Shown: positions 6,595 to 15,900 of the stretch, one piece after another | How positions within the stretch are numbered: position 1 is the stretch's first letter | Layout: the number at the start of each line of letters is the position of its first letter | Source of the DNA: an uncultured Flavobacteriaceae bacterium | GTDB taxonomy: Bacteria > Bacteroidota > Bacteroidia > Flavobacteriales > Flavobacteriaceae | Assembly (NCBI GenBank): GCA_947311815.1 | Contig: CAMZMA010000077.1 | Location: 1 to 20,701 of the forward strand | Reading direction: 5' to 3' | DNA length: 20,701 nucleotides | Made by a program: the position numbers and the translations under genes | Notes under the pieces: model-generated | Told to the model about the DNA's origin: nothing | Databases searched by the model: none | The model's input: the letters and a program-made list of their open reading frames with translations, nothing else

Positions 6595-8406
6595 TTAATG
6601 TTTCGGTTTTTGTAAAGCTTTGTAAAAAACCTGTTGCAAAGAAGGTCTGATATTTAGTGTGTACAAATTTCTGTTTTTTCTTGTAGGGTACACTCTGTTA
6701 GAAAGAAAAATAAATACCAACTGATTTTCTGGATCTGCCCAAACAAATGTACCTGTAAAACCTGCATGACCAAAACTTGTTGCACTCACTTCTGGCGCTG
6801 GATAAGCTTTGTTTAAAGAGAGCGTATCGTTGCCAATTTTAGGTTTATCAAAACCCAAACCTCTTCGGTTTTTATTTGTAGGATACTGAATTTTCGTAAA
6901 TTCTTTAAACACCTCTTTTTTGATATATTCTTTACCTCCGTAACTACCAAATTGCACATACATTTGTTGTAATTTAGCCAAATCATTGGCGGTAGCAAAC
7001 AAACCAGCGTTCCCAGAAACACCACCCAAAAGAGCTGCATTTTCATCATGTACCCAGCCTTTTGTTAGGGTTTTTCTAAAAAAAGTATCTTTTTCTGTTG
7101 GTACAATATCATTAGGAAATCCTTTGGTTTTTGGTGTAAAACCCATAGTAATTGCGCCCAAAGGTTTGTAAAATTCTTCTTGTAAATATTTGCGATAAGG
7201 CATGTTGGTGATTTCAGAAATTAACTTTGGATAGATAAGAAAACTCAATCCAGAATACCTGTATTTTTTAATGTCAGATACTTTAGAACGTTTTATAATT
7301 CGGTACATTTTCTTTTGAAAACGTTTGTTTACATAGATGCTGTCATAAGCTTTAAAAGAAAACTTTTTACTCGGTTTCTTTCGGATGAAACGCCTTTTAA
7401 ATTTTCCTTTTTTCATTGCTTTACTTAAAAAAACAATGTAAGGTTCTAAACCTGCTTGATGCGCTAAAATTTCTCTTAACGTTAGGTTTTTCTTGTCTTT
7501 TTTATGTCTCCACGATTTCCAAAAGTTGCTAAAAGGTTGATCTAATGTTAGTTTTTTTTCTTCGGTAAGTTTCATAAGTGCAGGTAAAGCTGCGGTTATT
7601 TTGGTAACGGAAGCCAAATCATAAATATCATTTTTTTGTACTTTGGTAATGCTGTCATAGGTATGAAATCCGTACGTTTTATGAAAAATAACCTTGTTGC
7701 TTTTAGCCACTAAAAGTTGAGCTCCAGGAAAAGCGTGATTGTTAATTCCTGCTTTCATAATAGCATCTACTTTTTGGTTGATGTATGCCGAATTCATCCC
7801 AACTTCTTCAGGAATGGTGTATTTTAATCGGATTTGAGGTGTTTTTAATCCGAAATTTTGAGTGTACATATTTGAAAAATCTTGTGATAATTTTCCTGTA
7901 GCTTCAATGCCTCCAAAAATAAGTTGCGCCGTATATTCTTGTGCTATTTGTTGGTAGTTAGGTGCAAAAATTAATACATCATAAGTTGTTTTGTTTTTTA
8001 AAAGATGTGCTAAAACTTCTTTAGAAAATACTACAATGATTCTTTTATTATTCGTTTTTATTTCTTGCAGGTAAAAAATATCTTCTGTTTTTGTAATAGG
8101 AAAAATGATAGTTTCGAATTCTTTAAGCTCTTTTAGTTTTATAAAATTTTCAAACAAATCATCTATATAATACGGGCTAATATTCGTGTATTTTTGTAGC
8201 GTTTTTTCAAAAAAATTAAACAATCCGTTTTTGCCAACAACAGCAATCGTGTTTTTTTCTAAATGCATTAATGGTATGCTATTGTTATCATTTTTTAGCA
8301 GTACAATTTGTTGCGCTATTTGTTTTCTGGTTTTTAAATTATTTTGAGAAAAGACAACGAAACTAAGAAATGAAAATAGCAATGAAAAAGTAATTTTTTT
8401 TAGCAT
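6595..8406 (-). CDS. Secreted serine hydrolase (beta-lactamase/PBP4b-like) with a GH3 C-terminal-domain remnant
   Basis: An exported serine hydrolase that probably acts on cell-wall peptides or small esters. It has a signal peptide (1-20, ending VVFSQ). Residues about 22-190 resemble the end of a glycoside hydrolase family 3 enzyme, with the typical QIVLLKNDNNSIPL (33-46) and AQLIFGGIEATGKLS (160-174). The beta-lactamase-type domain covers 205-600, with SVTK (nucleophile Ser266, Lys269), Tyr384 in YRYSGLS and HAGFTG (547-552) in the place of the KTG motif. In many Bacteroidota the same serine hydrolase is fused to a complete GH3 N-acetylglucosaminidase of about 950-1000 residues. Here the GH3 catalytic barrel is absent, although a signal peptide is present. 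A basic stretch lies at 330-380. I am confident in the hydrolase fold but cannot name a substrate. Confidence 0.88.
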   Translation of the reverse strand: MLKKITFSLLFSFLSFVVFSQNNLKTRKQIAQQIVLLKNDNNSIPLMHLEKNTIAVVGKNGLFNFFEKTLQKYTNISPYYIDDLFENFIKLKELKEFETIIFPITKTEDIFYLQEIKTNNKRIIVVFSKEVLAHLLKNKTTYDVLIFAPNYQQIAQEYTAQLIFGGIEATGKLSQDFSNMYTQNFGLKTPQIRLKYTIPEEVGMNSAYINQKVDAIMKAGINNHAFPGAQLLVAKSNKVIFHKTYGFHTYDSITKVQKNDIYDLASVTKITAALPALMKLTEEKKLTLDQPFSNFWKSWRHKKDKKNLTLREILAHQAGLEPYIVFLSKAMKKGKFKRRFIRKKPSKKFSFKAYDSIYVNKRFQKKMYRIIKRSKVSDIKKYRYSGLSFLIYPKLISEITNMPYRKYLQEEFYKPLGAITMGFTPKTKGFPNDIVPTEKDTFFRKTLTKGWVHDENAALLGGVSGNAGLFATANDLAKLQQMYVQFGSYGGKEYIKKEVFKEFTKIQYPTNKNRRGLGFDKPKIGNDTLSLNKAYPAPEVSATSFGHAGFTGTFVWADPENQLVFIFLSNRVYPTRKNRNLYTLNIRPSLQQVFYKALQKPKH

Positions 8407-8426
8407 GAGAAAGTTTAATAAGGATT

Positions 8427-8434
8427 CAAATTTA
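8427..8434 (-). promoter_or_regulatory. Probable promoter of the serine hydrolase gene, -7 element TAAATTTG
   Basis: TAAATTTG on the minus strand matches TAnnTTTG exactly and lies 20 nt upstream of the serine hydrolase ATG, in the 99-bp divergent spacer. No -33 TTG is evident. The call rests on the motif and its position. Confidence 0.45.
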
Positions 8435-8482
8435 CTCTTTTTCTGTGGAAATTTGTTAAAATAATGGTTTCACATTTTTCCG

Positions 8483-8490
8483 TATCTTTA
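8483..8490 (+). promoter_or_regulatory. Possible promoter of the DUF4153-exonuclease pair, -7 element TATCTTTA
   Basis: TATCTTTA differs from TAnnTTTG only at the last base and lies 15 nt before the ATG at 8506. Together with the minus-strand element at 8427-8434 it makes this short spacer a divergent promoter region. The leader would be very short, and no -33 box is clear. Confidence 0.4.
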
Positions 8491-8505
8491 TAAAAAACAA
8501 TTTTT

Positions 8506-10236
8506 ATGAAATTTATTCCATCTTTGGGCGAATTTTCCACCAAAGGAAAAGCAGCATTTCAGCGTTTTTCGATTACATTGTCTTGGGCAATTATTGGCAC
8601 ACTATTTATGTTGTTTGCGATTGAAAACGATTTGTTAAATCAAACATTTACAACAAATATTTTGCTAACTTTTGTACTCGGTGTTAGTTGGTTAATTGCC
8701 ACTCGGTTTTTTATTGAACAATTTGACCCTCTAAAAGAGTGGATTATAATAATTCCTATTTTATTATTAGGGCTTTTTTTATGGCATTTACCAAGTACAG
8801 AAATCAAGAATGCCATGTATTGGATGCGTTTTTTGTTATACCTTTTTGGTGGACATTTGTTTGTTTTTGTAGCTCCTTTTGTGCTAAAATGGCACAAACA
8901 ATCCTATTCTAACTACTTGAAATCTATCTTTGTAGCCATTGTAAGAAGCGCTTTTTTTTCATTGATTTTGTATCTTGGAATTACGTTGGCTCTTTTAGCT
9001 TTCGATAATTTATTCAATGTAAAAATTGATGGAAAACGGTATTTTCAAATCTTTGTCATTTGTGTAGGTATTGTTAATACATGGATTTATCTTTCTGATT
9101 TTCCGAAGAATATTTATGACAAAACCAAACTAGATTACAACAAAGCCTTAGAAGTTTTTGTAAAGTATATTTTAATTCCGTTGGTTATTTTATACCTCAT
9201 CATTTTATATGCCTACGGATTTAAAATTCTCTTGCAATGGGATTTACCAAAAGGATGGGTTTCGTATTTGGTCATTGCGTTGTCTTTCTTAGGATTTGTT
9301 ATTCAAATATTGATAAATCCTGTTCAAAAAACAATTGATTCTCGTGCAATTAAAAAGTTTTATCCGTGGTTTTACAGATTGCTTTTGCCATTAATTGTGT
9401 TGCTTTTTGTAGCTATTTTTAGACGAATTATTGAATATGGATTTACCGAAAATCGTTATTTTGTATTAGTGCTAGCATGTTGGATTTTAGGAATTACAGG
9501 CTACATTTTATTCAGTAAAAACAAGCAAATAAGAGTAATTCCGCTCTCATTAAGTTTGATAACGTTGTTAGTCTCTTTTGGTTTTTGGGGTGCGTTTTCA
9601 GTATCCTCTAAAAGTCAATTGCACCGATTCGAAAACTTGTTTGCTACCATGAAATCTAAAGATTTTACCATTACATTTAAAGAAAAGCAACAATTTAATT
9701 CTATCATCAGATATTTTGGCGAAAAAAATGAAATAGATAAACTAAGTACTACTTTGGGCTATAATCCTGTTGATGAATTTGACACCAATTCTTATTGGGA
9801 TTTACAACGGAAGATTTCGGATAGTTTGCATTTTGAAGTTTTAAAAAGTGATGATATTGAAGCTGTTTTAGGAAAAAGAAAATTTTTTTATATTGAAAAC
9901 GAAAACCAATTTGAAATCCACATAGAAGGATATGATTATTTGAAACGCATCTTTATAAATAACCGGAGTAAAAATAATAAAATTAATGGGTGGATTTTTA
10001 CTTTTAAAGACATGACGATGAACATTAATAAAGACAGTATAAACTATCAAGTTCCGCTCACTAATTTTGTAGAAAGCTTAAGAAATTCGTCAGAAAATGT
10101 TGTGTCTAAAGAAAGAATGACACTTAGTAAAGAGTTTGAAAAACTAAAGGTAAAGTTTGTTTTTACAAATTTGAGTTTTATCAATACTAACACTTTGCAA
10201 AATATAAATACCTATGTACTCATTAAAGAAAAATAG
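8506..10236 (+). CDS. DUF4153 multi-pass membrane protein
   Basis: A 576-residue inner-membrane protein of unknown function that I recognise as DUF4153. About eleven hydrophobic segments fall at roughly 22-40, 51-69, 79-95, 104-127, 140-166, 180-199, 218-239, 251-272, 289-308, 318-337 and 343-367. The family-like core is FVAIVRSAFFSLILY (142-156) followed by ALLAFDNLFNVKI (162-174). Residues 370-576 form a hydrophilic tail with no recognised domain, rich in aromatic and charged residues. No catalytic motif is visible. The ATG at 8506 is the first in frame and follows a -7-like element. The stop is 2 nt before the ATG of the exonuclease gene, which points to one transcript and possible translational coupling. 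Confidence 0.85.
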   Translation: MKFIPSLGEFSTKGKAAFQRFSITLSWAIIGTLFMLFAIENDLLNQTFTTNILLTFVLGVSWLIATRFFIEQFDPLKEWIIIIPILLLGLFLWHLPSTEIKNAMYWMRFLLYLFGGHLFVFVAPFVLKWHKQSYSNYLKSIFVAIVRSAFFSLILYLGITLALLAFDNLFNVKIDGKRYFQIFVICVGIVNTWIYLSDFPKNIYDKTKLDYNKALEVFVKYILIPLVILYLIILYAYGFKILLQWDLPKGWVSYLVIALSFLGFVIQILINPVQKTIDSRAIKKFYPWFYRLLLPLIVLLFVAIFRRIIEYGFTENRYFVLVLACWILGITGYILFSKNKQIRVIPLSLSLITLLVSFGFWGAFSVSSKSQLHRFENLFATMKSKDFTITFKEKQQFNSIIRYFGEKNEIDKLSTTLGYNPVDEFDTNSYWDLQRKISDSLHFEVLKSDDIEAVLGKRKFFYIENENQFEIHIEGYDYLKRIFINNRSKNNKINGWIFTFKDMTMNINKDSINYQVPLTNFVESLRNSSENVVSKERMTLSKEFEKLKVKFVFTNLSFINTNTLQNINTYVLIKEK

Positions 10237-10238
10237 AG

Positions 10239-10952
10239 ATGAATAAAATTGCTTTTAAAAACGTCTTATTTTTAGACATCGAAACCGTGCCAGAAGAAGC
10301 CTCTTTTTTAGATTTATCTGAAGAAAAACAAACCTTGTACGCACAAAAAACCAAATACCAACGTAAAGAAGAGTTTACACCTCAAAAATTTTATGAACGA
10401 GCAGGTATTTGGGCAGAATTCGGAAAAATTATCTGTATTTCGGTGGCGTATTTTGTAGAAAAAGAAGGTGTAAATCAGTTGCGTGTTCGTTCTTTTTTTA
10501 ATGATGATGAGCGAGTTTTGTTACTAGAGTTTAAAGAATTATTAGACACTCATTTTAAAAAAAGAAATCAATTATTGTGTGCTCATAATGGGAAGGAATT
10601 CGATTTTCCTTTTATTGCTCGCAGAATGATTATCCACCGAATTGATTTGCCACAAAAACTAAATTTATTTGGTAAAAAACCGTGGGAAGTACCACATTTA
10701 GACACTTTAGAACTCTGGAAATTTGGCGACTATAAACATTATACATCGCTTAAATTATTAACGTCTATTTTAGGAATTCCATCTCCAAAAGATGATATTG
10801 ATGGCAGCGAAGTTGCTCATGTGTATTACAAAGAAAAGAACCTACAACGCATTGTGCATTATTGCGAAAAAGACACTATTGCAGTTGCGCAATTGTTGCT
10901 GCGTTTTAACAATCAGCCTGTTTTAGAGGAGAAAAATATTGTGAGAGTATAA
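10239..10952 (+). CDS. 3'-5' exonuclease, PolB-like DEDD family (RNase H fold)
   Basis: Predicted cytoplasmic nuclease of the DnaQ-like/PolB proofreading type that stands alone without a polymerase domain (the predicted 3'-5' exonuclease family related to PolB). Exo I is LFLDIETVP (10-18, Asp13 and Glu15). Exo II is CAHNGKEFDFPFI (114-126, Asp122). Exo III is YCEKD (208-212, Tyr208 and Asp212), so all four acidic residues are present. HLDTLELWKF (153-162) and SLKLLTSILGI (170-180) fit the same family. The length of 237 residues is typical for the single-domain members. The natural substrate is not known; DNA repair or RNA trimming are guesses. It lies 2 nt behind the DUF4153 gene and ends 11 nt from the convergent ABC-F gene. 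Confidence 0.88.
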   Translation: MNKIAFKNVLFLDIETVPEEASFLDLSEEKQTLYAQKTKYQRKEEFTPQKFYERAGIWAEFGKIICISVAYFVEKEGVNQLRVRSFFNDDERVLLLEFKELLDTHFKKRNQLLCAHNGKEFDFPFIARRMIIHRIDLPQKLNLFGKKPWEVPHLDTLELWKFGDYKHYTSLKLLTSILGIPSPKDDIDGSEVAHVYYKEKNLQRIVHYCEKDTIAVAQLLLRFNNQPVLEEKNIVRV

Positions 10953-10963
10953 AGGTTTTTCTT

Positions 10964-12817
10964 TTACTCCAACTTCATAGAAAGATCTAACCAACGCTCT
11001 TCTTTTTCTCCTAAATCGGCAATAATTTGCTGTAATTCTTCTGATTTTTCGGTAATTTCATCAGGAGCAAAAGAAACGTCTAAAAACCCTTTTTCAATTG
11101 CTGTTTTTCTTTTTTGTAAGCGTTCAATATCTGCTTCTAGTTTGCCAAATTCTCTATTTTCATCAAAGGTAAGTTTTCCTTTTTGCGTGGTTTTTATACG
11201 AGTGTCTTTGTTTGTTTTTTCGGTTATTTCTTTGGGTTTAGAATCTTCGTAAGCTCTAAAATCGGAATAATTTCCAGGAAAAACTTCTATTTTTCCTGCG
11301 CCTCTAAACACAAATAATTCATCTACAATTTTATCCATAAAATAGCGATCGTGAGAAACTACTAATAAATTTCCAGGAAAATCTAACAAGAAATTTTCTA
11401 ATACATTTAGTGTAATTACATCCAAATCGTTGGTAGGTTCATCTAAAATTAAAAAATTAGGATTCTGAATTAACACCGCACATAAATACAATCGTTTTTG
11501 CTCGCCGCCACTTAGTTTTTCGACAAAATCATATTGTTTTTTTCTGTCAAATAAAAAGCGTTCTAATAATTGAGAAGCAGAAATCTTTCGTCCTTTGGTA
11601 AGCGGTATGTACTCGCCAAATTCTTTAATCACTTCAATTACTTTTTGTCCTTCTTTAATCACAATTCCTTTTTGAGTGTAGTACCCAAATTTTACGGTTT
11701 CACCAAGAATTACTTTACCACCATCAACAGGTTCTTTTTGAGTAATAATGTTTAAAAAAGACGATTTTCCTGTGCCGTTTTTACCAATAATACCAATGCG
11801 TTCGCCACGTTTGAAAACGTATTCAAATCCGTCTAAAATCACGGTATCATTAAACGCTTTTTTTACCTTATGAAGCTCTAAAATTTTACTTCCCAAACGC
11901 TCCATGTTTATCTCTAATTGTACGGTGTGCTCGTTTCTTCGTTTGTGTGCTTTTTCTTTGATTTCGTAAAAGTCATCAATCCTAGATTTCGATTTTGTGG
12001 TACGTGCTTTGGGTTGCCTGCGCATCCAATCTAACTCTTTTTTAAAGAGATTTTTGGCTTTATCAGTATTGGTTTGCTCTAAGGCCAAACGCTCTTCTTT
12101 ATTTTGCAGATAATAAGAGTAATTGCCTTTGTATTTGTATAATTTACCATTGTCTAACTCAACAATTTCATTACAAACGCGCTCTAAAAAATACCGATCA
12201 TGCGTTACCATAAATAAGGTTATTTTTTCTTTCTTAAAAAAGGCTTCTAGCCATTCAATCATTTCTAAATCTAAATGATTTGTAGGCTCATCAAGAATTA
12301 ATAAATCGGGTTTGTTGATTAAAATAATAGCGAGCGACAAACGTTTTTTTTGTCCGCCCGAAAGCATACCTACTTTTTTAGAAATGTCAATTAATTTTAA
12401 TTTCGATAAAATCTGTTTGTACTGCGTTTCAAAATCCCAAGCATTGTGCTGTTCCATCAATTCAAAAGCTTTTTGGTAGGCTTCAGCATCATCAGGATTT
12501 TCTAAGGCTTTTTCATATTGAGCAACAATTGGTAAAATTTTACTTTCTGTAGATAAAATAGTTTCTTCGATAGTTAAATCAGGATTCAACTCATTATTTT
12601 GAGCTAAATACGCAATTTGAATACCTTTTCTGCTGATGATTTGCCCAGTATCTGGCGTATCTAAACCTGCAATAATATTAAGGATTGATGTTTTTCCGCT
12701 TCCGTTTTTGGCAACAAAAGCAATTTTTTGGTCTTTGTTAATTCCGAAAGAAATGTCTTTAAATAAGACGCGTTCTCCATAAGATTTAGCAATATTTTCT
12801 ACAGATAAGTAATTCAC
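10964..12817 (-). CDS. ABC-F family ATPase, Uup-like
   Basis: Soluble tandem ATPase without membrane segments, of the ABC-F class that acts on ribosomes or, for Uup, in DNA/ribosome-linked processes. ABC domain 1 has Walker A AKNGSGKT (36-43), signature LSGGQ (152-156) and Walker B LLILDEP (172-178). An interdomain linker with many basic residues follows (about 240-300, including WMRRQPKARTTKSKSRIDD). ABC domain 2 has GKNGTGKS (345-352), LSGGE (435-439) and LILDEP (456-461). The C-terminal part (about 550-617) is a predicted coiled coil like the Uup tail. The length of 617 residues agrees with Uup, and the C-terminal coiled coil argues against EttA. A weak -7-like TTACTTTG lies at 12840-12847. 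Whether it gives antibiotic resistance cannot be read from the sequence; most Uup-like proteins do not. Confidence 0.93.
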   Translation of the reverse strand: MNYLSVENIAKSYGERVLFKDISFGINKDQKIAFVAKNGSGKTSILNIIAGLDTPDTGQIISRKGIQIAYLAQNNELNPDLTIEETILSTESKILPIVAQYEKALENPDDAEAYQKAFELMEQHNAWDFETQYKQILSKLKLIDISKKVGMLSGGQKKRLSLAIILINKPDLLILDEPTNHLDLEMIEWLEAFFKKEKITLFMVTHDRYFLERVCNEIVELDNGKLYKYKGNYSYYLQNKEERLALEQTNTDKAKNLFKKELDWMRRQPKARTTKSKSRIDDFYEIKEKAHKRRNEHTVQLEINMERLGSKILELHKVKKAFNDTVILDGFEYVFKRGERIGIIGKNGTGKSSFLNIITQKEPVDGGKVILGETVKFGYYTQKGIVIKEGQKVIEVIKEFGEYIPLTKGRKISASQLLERFLFDRKKQYDFVEKLSGGEQKRLYLCAVLIQNPNFLILDEPTNDLDVITLNVLENFLLDFPGNLLVVSHDRYFMDKIVDELFVFRGAGKIEVFPGNYSDFRAYEDSKPKEITEKTNKDTRIKTTQKGKLTFDENREFGKLEADIERLQKRKTAIEKGFLDVSFAPDEITEKSEELQQIIADLGEKEERWLDLSMKLE

Positions 12818-12839
12818 AGATAGTGTTTTTAATGTAGTG

Positions 12840-12847
12840 CAAAGTAA
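12840..12847 (-). promoter_or_regulatory. Possible ABC-F gene promoter, weak -7 element TTACTTTG
   Basis: On the minus strand TTACTTTG differs from TAnnTTTG at its second base and lies 22 nt before the ABC-F ATG. It directly follows the terminator hairpin of the upstream protease gene, so a promoter is needed about here, but the motif match is imperfect. Confidence 0.35.
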
Positions 12848-12850
12848 CTA

Positions 12851-12888
12851 AAAAAAACCCTGAGAAATTGATTGCTCAGGGTTTTTTA
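12851..12888 (-). terminator. Intrinsic terminator of the M4 protease gene
   Basis: A 13-bp perfect stem pairs 12852-12864 (AAAAAACCCTGAG) with 12875-12887 (CTCAGGGTTTTTT) around a 10-nt loop. Read on the minus strand it has a GC core CCCTGAG/CTCAGGG and ends in a run of U, the form of a strong rho-independent terminator. It lies 26 nt past the protease stop. The A/T flanks are symmetric, so it could also work in the plus direction, but no plus-strand gene ends here. Confidence 0.9.
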
Positions 12889-12913
12889 AATTTGTTAAAA
12901 TTTTTTAAAGGAA

Positions 12914-15900
12914 TTATTTTTTAACGAATTTTTTAGTAATTACTTCTTTTGAGTTAGATAATTCTATCATGTAAACTCCTTTTTTTAGTGTGTTTACATC
13001 AATTACGTTATTGATAACCATACCGCGAGCAACACGCTGGCCAATCATATTTGTAATTGTATAAGTAATATTATCCATAGTTGTTCTAACATTTAGTATT
13101 TTTCCCGTAACAGGGTTTGGAAATAAACCAACTCTAAATACATTATCAGATTCTGAAGTATTAATATTAGCTCCAAATCCTGCAGCTACAGCAGTTGTTA
13201 AACAGAAATTAGTAGTGTTTGAACTTGTAAATGAACCGCCAGATGCTAATGTAGCTCCTGTGGTTGAATTGGTTAGGGTGTAAGAACCGTTTCCGTAAGT
13301 ACAGCAGATTCCATCGCCATAAGTATCTAACATTATAAAATCATAACATCCGTTAGGTAAACATCCAATAGCAATATTTAAGGTTGATCCACCAGTTTGA
13401 GATCCATATGTTCCGCCAGAGTACACTGTAGCACCTGCACCATCAACAATTTTCCAGCTAGTTTCTGAAGGGTAATTATCAAAAGTAATAGATAAATTAA
13501 TGTTAGAACAAGTTCCTCCGCCTGTTCCTCCGCCAGCGTTTGTTAAGCTTACATTGTCCACTGCCATATCACCTTGCCAAGTAGTTCCTGTAATTCCATT
13601 AAAACGTAATTTAACAGTACTACCAAGATAAGTAGCTAAATCTACGCTTGCAGATAACCACGAGTTTCCTTGATTTCCAGATTTACTCCAAACACTTGTC
13701 CAAGTTGTTCCATTATCTGTACTAGCTTCTAAAGCTAAGCTTCCCATTGTAGTAGCTCCAAACATATGGTATTTAAAAGTAAATGTTGCTTGTGTTTCTG
13801 CGCTTAAATCAAAACAAGGAGAGTTTAAAATAGCCCTTTTTGAAGGATTATTAGGGGAGGAAGATTCCATGTATACGTAATATGTTCCGCTACTTGCACT
13901 GGTTGGTCCAGTATTACTAGAAGGAGTTCCTCCTGAACGTATCGTCCAATCAAAATTATCTCCAGTAGCTTGTGTCCATGCTCCTAAAGTATTTTCAAAA
14001 CTTTCAGTATAAGGGAATGAAGCAATACCACCTGTACATCCACTAGTTGAAACCGCTGAAACAATTACCGTTCTAGTTACTTGCGTTGCAGCATTACCAG
14101 CGGCATCATTTACATTATAATTTACAGAATATGTACCTGCTATGGCTGTATTTACAGTCCCAGAAATTACAATATTAGCAGTAATGTTTCCATCTACATT
14201 ATCAGTAGCTGTTGCTCCTTGTTCTGTATAAGTATCTCCAACATTTAAGTTGATAGTAGCTGCTCCGTTTAATGCAATCACTGGAGCGGTAGTGTCAGCT
14301 ACCGCTGAAACAATATTGATAGTATAATCTTCTACTTCACCATAAGTAAAAGTTTCACATGCTGTTGGAATAGCATTGTATTTCATTGAAACACGCATTC
14401 TAGTATTACCACTAGTTGCTGTTGCAGGAACAGTAAATGTTCCGCTTACAGGCGTTGTTTTTGAGGCAGTTTTAGAAAATACTTGTTCTCCAGCATCAGC
14501 AAAGTCACCATCGTGATTGTAGTCAATCCAAACAGAATATCCTTCAGACCAAACAGTAGCAGTCCATTTTGGAGTTACTGTTATAGTATATTGTGTTCCT
14601 TTGTCTAATGATGTAGAAATAGCAGTAAAGTCAGAATAAAATTGTGCTCCTGACGTATTGTTAATTGTATTTAATTGTACTTTTTGGATGTATTCATCAT
14701 TTGTATTTGTACTTTTAGAAGCACAGTAGGTTACAGGTGCGCTACCTGTTGTGGTAACGCTTAATGTTGAGACAGTACCACTTCCTCCTGTAGTACAATT
14801 TGCAGCAACAGAACAAGCATAAGCAGTTCCTTGGTTTAATCCAGTTGCTGTGTATGAAGTACCATTAACTGTTGCAGTAGTTCCTCCTACCGTAACGGTA
14901 TAAGAACCAGCACCAGTAACAGCATTCCAAGTTAGTGTAAATCCGTTATTGCCAATAGCAGAAGATGCTAAATTAGTAGGAGTACCTAAAGCACATGTTT
15001 GCACATATTCAGCTCCAACACCTACAGCATACCAAGCGTTTGTAGTTGCAATTTCTTCAGCAGAACCTGCTCCATATAAATCAACAGCAGCTTGAATTGC
15101 CCCTGTTCTTGCATCAGTATAAGTAGAATTAGCACTTAAGTAAACAGTTAAGTTTCTATAAGCAATTTTACTAGCTTTAGTCATTCCAATACCATTAACA
15201 GTATAAGCATTTCCATTATCATTAGTTCCTGATTTTCCTACAGAAAGGATGTAATACCAAAAGTTTTGAACTCCTGAGTTTGTATGTACTCCACCATTAT
15301 CGGCAGTTCCTGTAGCCCAGTTTGTTCCTTGGTAAGTGTCAGGGTCTCCAAAGGCATTAGGGTTACTCATAGAGCGTAATGCGCCGCCAGAACCACCTAC
15401 TCCAATTTGTTCTCCCATTAACCAATCATTACTTGCTTGGGCAAACGCTTCAATAGATTCTCCAAAAATATCAGAAAAAGATTCATTTAACGCACCAGAT
15501 TCATTACTATACACTAAGTTAGCAGAGCGTTCAGTAACACCATGTGTAATTTCGTGCCCTACAATGTCTAATGATACTAAAGGACCATAAGTTACACCAT
15601 CACCATCACCATAGGTCATTACACTACCATTCCAGTAAGCATTTACATAATTGGTTGAATAACTTACATATGATTTAATGATTCCTCCATTATTATCAAA
15701 TGAATTTCTATTATGAGTTTGTAAATAATATTTGTGTGTTTTTTCTGCACCCCAATGTGCTTGCACTGCAGTAGCCGAATTGGTAAAGCTTGTTGAGTTG
15801 CTTGTTACTTCAGAAGCGTTTGTATAGCTTGTACCATTCTTCATATCAAAAGTTTGAATTCCATTTCCATCAGTAGTTTGACGCAATCTATAAGAGCCGT

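Noticed and set aside
10964..12817. ABC-F protein as an antibiotic-resistance determinant
   Set aside because: The C-terminal coiled coil and length match Uup-like housekeeping members, and no resistance-type leader or mobile context is seen.
15336..15590. 84-codon plus-strand frame opposite the M4 catalytic domain
   Set aside because: It mirrors the conserved protease codons on the other strand and has no recognisable protein features.
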